From Hemerocallis citrina (lineage: Eukaryota; Streptophyta; Magnoliopsida; Asparagales; Asphodelaceae): a stretch of DNA of 64,000 nt. The position numbers and the translations under genes are program-made. The DNA lies in NCBI GenBank assembly GCA_017893485.1, contig CM030360.1, positions 13,876,597-13,940,596 of the forward strand, written 5' to 3'. Shown one piece after another: positions 56,451-64,000 of the stretch; the stretch's first letter is position 1; every line of letters begins with the position of its first letter. Below the pieces are notes generated by a model. That model was not told the DNA's origin. It saw only the letters and a list, made by a program, of their open reading frames with translations, and searched no databases.

Positions 56451-57010
56451 TATCATATGCTTAAAGTGTGGTAAGTCAGTTTATGCATGCACCTCAGGAA
56501 CATCACATGGATACAGTAATGAGAATTCTGAGATATATTAAGGCTGCTCTAGGAAAAGGGGTCCTATTTGCGAAACATGGTCACTTGAAGGTTGAGGCAT
56601 ATACTGATGCTGATTGGGCAAGATCTATAATTGATAGGCGCTCCACTTCAGGATACTTCACCTTTGTTGGAGGAAATATAGTTACATGGAGAAGTAAGAA
56701 ACAGAATGTTGTTGTACGCTCTAGTGCAGAGGCTGAGTATCGCGGAGTAGCTCTATGTATAGCGGAAGATTTATGGCTGAAACTCTTGTTGCAGGACTTA
56801 GGTTGTGGTCCGAATGAACCTATGAAGCTGTATTGTGACAGTCAAGCAGCATGTGATATTGCCGCCAATCCAGTTCAACATGATAGGACGAAACATATAG
56901 AGGTGGATAGATTCTTCATCAAGGAGAAATTGGATGAGAAAGTCATTGAGATATCTAAAGTGAAGTCATAAGATCAGCTCGCAGATATCCTGACCAAGGC
57001 AGTTTCGAGT
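56451..57010 (+). pseudogene. Copia RNase H
   Basis: MRILRYIKAALGKGVLF, then the RNase H domain: EAYTDADWARSIIDRRSTSG (catalytic Asp), SSAEAEYRGVAL (Glu) and LYCDSQAACDIAANP (Asp), all catalytic residues kept. Ends KHIEVDRFFIKEKLDEK; TAA at about 56969 is followed by DQLADILTKAVS, so the normal end is slightly further on. Confidence 0.88.
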
Positions 57011-57061
57011 CGGCTCTTCTTGAAATTTGTTGACAAGTTGGGCATGTTTATACACCAACTT

Positions 57062-57070
57062 GAGGGAGAG
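57062..57070 (+). promoter_or_regulatory. Copia polypurine tract
   Basis: GAGGGAGAG (57062-57070) directly before the LTR. Confidence 0.8.
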
Positions 57071-57272
57071 TGTTGAAATGTAGTAAGTACTAATATGTAT
57101 ATTCTGTTTCATAATCTATAGGAAAAAGATTCCCCAAATCTCTCACCCCTTAATCTTCTCTCAATCTCCTTTCTTCTCCTCCAAGTATGTAATCCCTATA
57201 TATAGATGTATACCGTAAAGAATAAAAGACAATAAGAATAACAATTATTTTTTCCCAAATCTGTTTTCAACA
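57071..57272 (+). repeat. Copia 3' LTR (202 bp)
   Basis: TGTTGAAATGTAG...TTTTCAACA, with TATATATAG near 57199 and AATAAA-like AAGAATAAAAG near 57220. No 5' LTR partner was found in the window. Confidence 0.85.
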
Positions 57273-59405
57273 CACAATGCCATGACATCTATTTAATGTA
57301 ATAGTAGACCTAGTCATTTTGAGAAGAAAATTTTAAATTGAAAACTCCTGACATACACATTGAACAATTGACTATACTCTTCACTAAAGTCAAGCAACCG
57401 AACAACACATTACCTACAACGAAAGTATAGAATTACCAACAGCAACATATACAATAAGATTAGGGCAAGTGAAAAGCATAAAAGTATGGTACATAAGAGC
57501 ATCCACAGTCGTTTTTCTCATATGGTATAAAATGACAGCTACAGTAATAGCAAATGGGTTCAATCGCTGCAGTCGTCGTTTGCTATATTGTTTCTCATTT
57601 TTTAGAAAAAAGCGAGCGACGGGGTATGATACCCCGTCTCATACTTTAAAAGAAATTAAAAAAAATTAATTAATTATTAACTATTAAACTATATTAATTA
57701 ACTAAATTAAATAATATTATATTAACTAAACCTAATTACTACACTACCTCAACCTAAGGAATACTCCTAATCAGCATTAATTAGTCCAACTTGTCCACTG
57801 TGGATCCTTTTGGGCGGACGGGGTTTGATACCCCGGACGGGGTATCATTCCCCATTTGAACCATTTTTTAAAAAAAAAAAATTGCCTTTAATTAGAGAGA
57901 CGGGGTTTGATACCCCGTCCGGGGTATCATTCCCCGTCCGTCCGCTTTTTAAAAAAAAAAAATTCAGAAATTAATGGGACGGTGTATGATACTCCGTTTG
58001 ATACGATTAAAAAATATTTTTATCGAAGAGACGGGGTATCATACCCCGTCCTTTATAATATGAGAAAGCTCGATTCGTTTCTCATATTTGAGAAATGGAA
58101 ATAGAAACTTTCTCAAAATATGGGAAAATGAGAAACGACTGCAGCACTACTTTTCGATTCGTTTGCTATAATTTGAGAAAGTGGGAATTATAGCAAACGA
58201 CTGTGGATGCTCTAAGGACACCCAGTAATGAAAATGAAAGGCAAACTTTCTTTAGAACGGTGGAGCATTGAAAAACGTGTGACTAAAGAAATAAATATAC
58301 ATCACAATAATCAGATAGCAAAATGGATGCTCAGATTTGTCTCCAATCCAACACACAATGACTACACATTGTTTCTAATGCTTTCTCTTACTTTATCTGC
58401 AAACATTTAGCTGCAATCATTACAATTGAATCACTACTACAGTAGATAAACTCGAATCAGCACATAGAAATGATAGAGTTAGGGTTTCATTTCCCTTTTC
58501 AAACATTATAGTTTGGCATGCATTCATTATCCTCATTACCTCAATTGCAAAAGAACGACAGAGAGCCAAAAACAGAATAGATTAAAGAGTTGAAAAGAAG
58601 AAAATCTCGTCGATACCCCCCCCCCCCCTACCAACATTTGTCCCTTCCTAAATATAGGAAATACATAGATATCTCATGAACCTGAAGTAAAATCACCCCA
58701 TTGCTGAAGAGGATCAACCAATAAATAGATTTACCAAATAATAGGCAAATAACTCTCCGAATTCTTTAGGTAAAAAAAAAATGTGATTTTTTAGTTCCGG
58801 TCTCGCCACACAAAAGACACATACATAGTTGGCGAGATTGAAATTACATTTTTTTTTCAAGAGAACCAAGTAGAAAACATCCGCTAACTAATCAAGTAAA
58901 AGCTTTCCAAAATCCCTAAATTGTTTTAAGGATTTAAATGACTTCAAAACATTTGAGTACCATGAACACACTACTCGAACATTTATACACCAAATCCATC
59001 GTTTTAAAATTAATTAGAAACCCATGGGCAAACCAAAAAACTCACAAAACAAATATACACTAAAGTTCCATAACTTGAAATTCTCATAAAAGAACTCAAT
59101 GGAAGTAAGGGTAGAAAAATAGCAATATCTTACCAATCATACTAAACCAGGAAACATAACATCTGACCTTTAAGCCAAACCTTACTAAGAGGGTGTTTTC
59201 CCTTTGAAAAAGAAGCCACACCTCTGCACATGCCAAAAATGGGGCAAGGGATACATACTGCCATAATGCACATTAAAAATTAAGGACTACAAGAAAAAAT
59301 TAAAGATATAAGGTGTGCCGATGATAGTTAATAAATATTGTTGAAAAAATAGATGTGTTTTCATACATTTGTTAGAAAAAGCTACTCGTTGCATGTAAAA
59401 CAAAA
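57273..59405 (-). repeat. Inverted duplication, copy 2
   Basis: Reverse-oriented counterpart of 11795-17335, more compact. It lacks the copia insertion and about 0.8 kb of other sequence, and has its own MITE at 57497-58212. Homology runs right up to the copia LTR end at 57272. A run of 13 C (58616-58628) replaces GGGGAAAGGGGGA of copy 1. Confidence 0.75.
57497..58212. mobile_element. PIF/Harbinger-like MITE, 716 bp
   Basis: TSD TAA at 57494-57496 and 58213-58215. TIR GAGCATCCACAGTCGTTT and complement AAACGACTGTGGATGCTC are perfect over 18 bp. Copy 1 of the duplication shows the unoccupied site (near 17085). Inside are six or so near-palindromes GACGGGGTATGATACCCCGTC-like (about 57613, 57817, 57838, 57900, 57920, 58030). 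No transposase. Trinucleotide TAA target fits PIF/Harbinger. Confidence 0.85.
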
Positions 59406-59631
59406 CAAAACTAAACTAAACTAAACCAAACTAAGATAAATAAATTGAAATAAGATAAAATAAAATAAAGTAAAATAATAAAAATAAAAAAATAAAAACT
59501 TGTCTGAATATTATAAAGCATAATAAAATTATATATCATTAGCATCATGCATCAAGCTGATTATATGACAACAAAATATTACTACTACGACATCCATACC
59601 ATTAGTTCATTCACCTTACCATTAATATAAA

Positions 59632-59863
59632 CTAGTATAATGTACGTACGATGCACGTCTAAAAAAATAAAGTCATCAAATTAAATGAATATATATTGAA
59701 TAAAAAAAATAGTTTATATTTGAATGTTTTGATTTGGGCTACAGTGCGGTGCACATTTAAATTTGTTGGATATAGTTTGAACGTGCATTATACGTGTTTA
59801 TATAGTTACAAAGTTAGAGTTTGTTTGTTACAAATCCTAACTCTCCTATTAAAATAGTAGAGA
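59632..59863 (-). mobile_element. Mini-Helitron, 232 bp
   Basis: Minus strand A|TCTCTACTATTTTAATAGG ... hairpin (GACGTGCATCGTACGT), then ATACTAG|T. A homologous, diverged copy in plus orientation starts at 61599. Confidence 0.6.
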
Positions 59864-59896
59864 TGTATCAGACATGACATCGAACTATTTAGCAAC

Positions 59897-60436
59897 CTAA
59901 ACTATCACATCTAGGAAGCAATACCTCTTCAAAATTCTCGAGAAAATATCGAAAATGTCATATACCCTCCAATCCCAATCATCATCATCAGAATCCATCA
60001 GAAAAACCACCTCGTCGAGCTCTTCTTCATATGGTGGACCGGTGAACCCGTAGTGCCTAATCGAGCAGAACATCTCGACAAACTTTGGATCCTCCTCAAG
60101 CTTAAGCGGCAGCTCATGCGATTTGAAGAACCGAACAATTGACATATGAAGCTTCATTTTCCCGTCATCATGCTCTTCATTGCTAGCAACTGCAACAATC
60201 TCCTTGCCCTTATCAGAAGATATAGAGTTGCTTTCTTGCAACCAGCGCAAGCTCTTAGCTTTAACATCAGAAGGATCTCTCTCACATTTTCGAATATTCC
60301 TGTGAGCCACCTGCACTAAGTGATACTTGAGACGGCGATCATTAGGGTGGGAGAAACCAATTTGATAGAAATTGCATTTGAACCTCTTGATGTCTCTTGT
60401 CGCATACTCCCAAACTGGATCGATGATTCGTGCCAT
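59897..60436 (-). CDS. BED-finger/hAT transposase-like N-terminal fragment, 179 aa
   Basis: Open frame MARIIDPVWEYATRDIKRFK...CFLDVIV ending TAG. Residues 1-60 resemble the BED zinc finger that starts plant hAT transposases and domesticated relatives (WEY-CNF-KYHL-IRKCERDPSDVKA), which bind DNA. The second metal Cys is Tyr (CNFYQIGF). Residues 95-145 match the start of the following conserved hAT region (IVRFFKSHELPLKLEEDPKF, MFCSIRHYGFTGPP). The end is acidic. Immediately upstream (minus strand) TTTGCAG could be a 3' splice site, so it may be a coding exon 2. No dimerisation domain follows. Fragment or decayed gene; function not asserted. Confidence 0.65.
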   Translation of the reverse strand: MARIIDPVWEYATRDIKRFKCNFYQIGFSHPNDRRLKYHLVQVAHRNIRKCERDPSDVKAKSLRWLQESNSISSDKGKEIVAVASNEEHDDGKMKLHMSIVRFFKSHELPLKLEEDPKFVEMFCSIRHYGFTGPPYEEELDEVVFLMDSDDDDWDWRVYDIFDIFSRILKRYCFLDVIV

Positions 60437-60534
60437 AATCGCTGCAAATGTGCAAGTGCAAGTGAAAAGCAGTGACCAAAAATATTTATTGAATAAGCAA
60501 CCATTAAATAATTTGTGACATGAGTTAACTTATA

Positions 60535-60667
60535 CTAGTATTATACACGTGCTGTGCACGTGGGGAAAAATTGGGAGGGATGAAAAGGGCAAAAAAAAAA
60601 TTACCTACACGTGCGGTGCACGGGTTGGGTTAAGGACAAAGGCCTTCTCCCATTATAGTAGTAGAGA
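60535..60667 (-). mobile_element. Mini-Helitron, 133 bp
   Basis: Minus strand A|TCTCTACTACTATAATGGG ... CACGTGCACAGCACGTG hairpin ... AATACTAG|T. A second CCCGTGCACCGCACGTG palindrome lies near 60612-60625. Confidence 0.6.
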
Positions 60668-61598
60668 TATGTCCATACCTATCAAAACCAAAAAAGCTAC
60701 AATCTTTCAAGTAAATGGTTAGCATCAAAATGCGAGTGTTTTAACTCTCATTTGCAAACAATATGATTTCCAACTCCTCATATTATGTATTACTTGTTTT
60801 TAACTATGGTGACACTATAAATCAATGCAAATTACTGATAGATAAATACAAGTTTCATTGATATTACAAATAAATAGTTTGAAACATTCAAATCTACACA
60901 GTAAATGACCTAACAGGGTCAAATTACCAAAACTATTTACAATGGTTAAATAAACTCACTCACTAGTTTTCTTTAAAACTAGTACAAGTTTAAGTATTAT
61001 CTGTAAAGTACCAAAAATAAAGACCACCAAGTACAGATTTGTAAGTTTTATAACTTAGGGTGAAAGTTCATGTACAATATCTTCTAATCTCAACAACATG
61101 CTCCACACTTCATAACCCAACAAGCAACAAAGCCATAAAAAAAAGGTTCTTTTTGCTACAAGGATGATTTTCTACTAATGAAGTCCAGAAAAGGAAAAAT
61201 ATATTTTTACTGTAAAACTGACAGCATCTACGTAGATCACAACTCTGCAAGTTTTCATTTTCTCTTTTAGATAGTAAAAAGTTCAAAACAGAAATTAAAT
61301 GAATCTATAAATTAAACCATATGTCTTGCAACAGTTCAGGGGTCCAATGATTTAGGGTTTTTTTAACTCTTACCCTCTAAAAGTGCAAAATAAAATAAAA
61401 TAAAATAAAATGGTAAAGATAGATGAAACATGGTGATTGGTGAACCTTCAACTATATTATCACTACTTGAACAAATTTCTCGAACAGAAACTGAGATAGA
61501 TAGGGTCAAATACAAATGGGTTTTGTATAAAATTTTCATTGAACTCATCTATACTGCTATACATCACAAAGTCAAGTAGATAACAGTTAATTGAAATA
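60668..61598. other. Unrecognised sequence upstream of the BED ORF
   Basis: AT-rich; no gene, terminus or RNA gene recognised. Could hold the 5' exon or promoter of the 59897 ORF. Confidence 0.35.
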
Positions 61599-61880
61599 TC
61601 TTTACTTTTTTAATGGGAGAGTTGGGGTTTGTAACAAACAAATCCTAACTTTGTAAGTATATAAACACATATGATACATGTACAAACTATATTCAACAAA
61701 TATAAATGTGCACCGCACGTGTAGCTCAATTCAAAACATTCAAATATAAACTATTTTTTTCTTACTAAAAATATTTACTTAATGAAGGGGATGTGGTTAA
61801 ATAGATACAGTCAAAGAATGAAGAAGATGAAGCCCAAGGGGTCAAAATAGGTAAAAGACTAAATCACTTTTATAAAATAG
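61599..61880 (+). mobile_element. Helitron-like copy, 3' end unresolved
   Basis: A|TCTTTACTTTTTTAATGGG and the following 160 bp align with the minus-strand 59632-59863 element, including TTTGTAACAAACAAA and ATGTGCACCGCACGTG. The usual CTAG end was not found; the right end is an estimate. Confidence 0.45.
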
Positions 61881-61889
61881 ATATAATTG

Positions 61890-62096
61890 GGTATTTGGTA
61901 CGCGGATTGGAGATTTCCTTAAACTAGGTGAATTCCCAGGAATGTTATGGTAGGAATCATAATTCTCAGGAATATTACAATATTGCATTACATGGAGTAT
62001 TTAATTATTGTGTTTGATATAAACCAATTTATTCTCATCAATCCTTCGCTATAATAGGCTTTTGGCTTTATTTTTCAAAAAACCAATGTCACGTCC
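61890..62096. mobile_element. One-ended MITE fragment
   Basis: GGGTATTTGGTACGCGGATTGG resembles the left end of the MITE at 38921. The second end is absent, replaced by the LTR at 62097. Confidence 0.4.
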
Positions 62097-62480
62097 TGCT
62101 TTCCGTTAGAAGTAAGTACGAGCACGCAACTGAGGCACAACGAATGATATAATTTTTCAAACTCACATTATCCATAAGTTGTACAAATATAATCTCAACA
62201 ATATAAAATGTAACCGTAACAACGCATGAAAGAATAATCACATAAACATGAACAATCCATGAAATATCTCACAAAATAACTAACATTTGGAAAGAAATAA
62301 ATTTTGGGTCAAAAATGCATGGAATACAATGTATAAAAAAAATAGCAACAATAGTAACTAGGAAAAGCATGAAATAAGATTATTAATGCAGGCAAAGATT
62401 TGACTTCATTCTCTAGAGGAGTTGTTCACCAAGTCCTTCGGTCATTCCCTCTTCAGTACCTGCAATCTCCACATCTAAAG

Positions 62481-62493
62481 TTTTTTTTTTTTT

Positions 62494-62524
<31 letters not shown>

Positions 62525-62530
62525 GGGGGG
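62481..62530. repeat. T23-G27 homopolymer block
   Basis: 23 T then 27 G immediately before the solo LTR. The related LTR (complement of about 40850-40870) has AGAGTTGGAGGGGAAAAGGTCC here. Confidence 0.9.
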
Positions 62531-62533
62531 TCC

Positions 62534-63255
62534 TGTTGAAGAATCTACCATACAACTTGTAGTGCTAATAGCGGAAACGCACCACAAGCAATAGAAACTT
62601 GCAAGACTTAGATGAACCAAGAACAAGCCACCACAATGTATGCAAGATCTCACAAGAACACAATTAATATGTAGAGATAACCAATACTTCTTATTCCCCA
62701 AGAAATACAAAGATTACAAAGAGATTACAACTCTCAATATCCCTCTCTCACCTTTGAAACATTCAGCACAATCCCCTCTTGAAGTTAAACAATAATAATG
62801 GCTCACCAAATCTCTCTATTTGGAGGATCAAAGATATCTAAATCCTAGAGTTTACGGCCATATATATAGCTCCCAAGTAAACCCTAAAAGATAAACACAA
62901 ATTCAGCAATTGGGCCTTAAACTCGTAAGTCCAAAAACAATCAGCCGTCGAAGTCGGTCGACCGCACTCCCAAGGTCGGTCGACCGTAACGTGTAGAGCC
63001 AAACCCGAGACACGACTGGTCGACCGCACGGTCGACCATCCTCTTCTCTGTTGGACTTGTACCCTCGAAGAACTCTCAGCAGCTAGGGTCGGTCGACCGC
63101 ATCTCCCGGTCGGTCGACCGTGCGGTCGACCGTAACTCTCCAGACTGTATTCTTCTACTTGATGTTTGTCTTCTCTTGCTTCTTTATCTCCTCCTCTTCT
63201 TCTCCAACTTCAAGTACTCAGTGCCTACGTGTATTTTAGGCCATAATTCCTAACA
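62534..63255 (-). mobile_element. Copia solo LTR, same family as 12161
   Basis: 722 bp with TSD GGTCC at 62529-62533 and 63256-63260. Minus strand TGTTAGGAATTATGGCC ... CTTCAACA. TATATATAG near 62855-62865. Contains seven GGTCGACC palindromes (62955, 62976, 63017, 63029, 63090, 63110, 63123). No internal coding region remains, consistent with LTR-LTR recombination. Confidence 0.92.
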
Positions 63256-64000
63256 GGTCCATTAGAGCAAACTACGAACCGCAAGTAGTAGCAAGCAAGA
63301 TAGGAACAAGAAGCTGGCATAACAAGGAAAGTAATAAGAACTGACAATTCAATTTTGGAACAAGCACGAAAACGAGAAATTATATATATAACAAGAAAGA
63401 AACAAAAATTGGACAAGAAAGGAAACAAGAACCGGTGATGAAATTGTAATACAACATGATCAAGTGTAATGCAAGAGACAGCTGGAACAAGTCTCCAAAA
63501 TATAACCAGTTGGAAAACAAAGGAATCATGTAATAGGAAACATGTCATGTAAACGAGAATCATGCAAACTTATAAATATGAACCATATAATTTGTAAACA
63601 TGAATCATATAACTTGTAAACGAGAATCATATAACTTATAAACAGGAATCATGTACGTATTCAGTTTTAATCTTATGTCTATCAATCTCTTATCAATCTT
63701 ATCTAATGCACACAATCCTGCGTCCCATACCACACGTACATACAATTAAGTTAACGTTTAGACTCTAATAGTGAATTCTATAGGGTCATGTACTCGGGTC
63801 TAGCAGTGACAATAACAGAAATTATATCATATCATGTAACTAGAAATCATATCATATCATGTAACCAAGAATCATATCATATCATGTAAACATATAAAGA
63901 GTCACTATTATGGGAAACACGGGCCCCTTTCTGAGTACACTTTTGTATATTGTCCAGTACTAGATTCTTTCTCTTATTACCCCGACTTGTTATTCTTTTA

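Larger units (their letters stand above)
62097..64000 (-). mobile_element. Family-B LTR running off the right edge
   Basis: Starts (plus) TGTCACGTCCTGCTTTCCG; collinear in reverse with 39638-41258 (TTCTCTAGAGGAGTTGTTCACC, CCCCGACTTGTTATTC). Interrupted by a copia solo LTR. The remaining end lies outside. Confidence 0.8.

Overview
The window looks like a repeat-dominated segment of a flowering-plant nuclear genome. I infer a plant from the TE families (Ty3/gypsy Tekay-like chromoviruses, a Tat-lineage Ty3 element with an antisense ORF, Ty1/copia elements with tRNA-Met primer sites, an L1-like LINE, Helitron-like and PIF/Harbinger-like non-autonomous elements). Species is not identifiable. I see no intact host gene; the only clean ORF of non-LTR character is a 179-codon BED-finger/hAT-like fragment at 59897-60436 (-). 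All boundaries, repeat periods and differences were read by eye.

Layout. (1) 1-10728: 5' part of a minus-strand Ty3/gypsy element (protease, gag, an extra acidic/coiled-coil ORF, PBS, 3.9-kb LTR) lying inside a second LTR of the same family, which also holds a 1.87-kb LINE with a 14-bp target duplication. Both LTRs carry paired tRNA-like box A/box B modules, and the first holds a Helitron-like insert. (2) 10729-18587 and 34052-35266: unrecognised, intron-like DNA, partly repeated in inverted orientation at 57273-59405. It is interrupted by a 3.25-kb internally deleted copia element (12161-15410, near-perfect TSD) and by (3) 18588-34051, a complete 15.5-kb Tat-type Ty3 element (587-bp LTRs, TSD GTAAG). 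Its decayed gag-pol runs on the minus strand, with a plus-strand antisense gene between integrase and the 3' LTR. That gene is flanked by tandem arrays of 55 bp (about 24 units), 224 bp (about 9 units) and 54 bp (11 units); the 55- and 54-bp units share a core. (4) 35267-51117: nested Tekay-like elements: a truncated LTR, a deleted gag-only-type element (39638-44081) whose 3' LTR is cut by the LTR of a minus-strand pol-bearing element (44082-51117). Both seem to have an intron at the gag/protease junction. (5) 51118-57272: a mosaic of another LTR, a GC-rich leader-like piece and a 5'-truncated copia polyprotein with its 3' LTR. (6) 57273-62096: the inverted copy of region 2 with a 716-bp PIF/Harbinger-like MITE (TAA TSD), Helitron-like elements and the BED-finger ORF. 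(7) 62097-64000: another Tekay-type LTR containing a copia solo LTR (TSD GGTCC).

How parts relate. The two inverted copies act as mutual empty sites, so the copia at 12161 and the MITE at 57497 can be shown to be insertions. The retroelement coding regions are inactivated by stop codons (mostly TAG/TGA/TAA explainable by C-to-T or G-to-A changes), frameshifts and lost catalytic residues, so the window is mainly a record of nested insertion and decay. The most distinctive structure is the antisense gene of the Tat element with its flanking satellite-like arrays.
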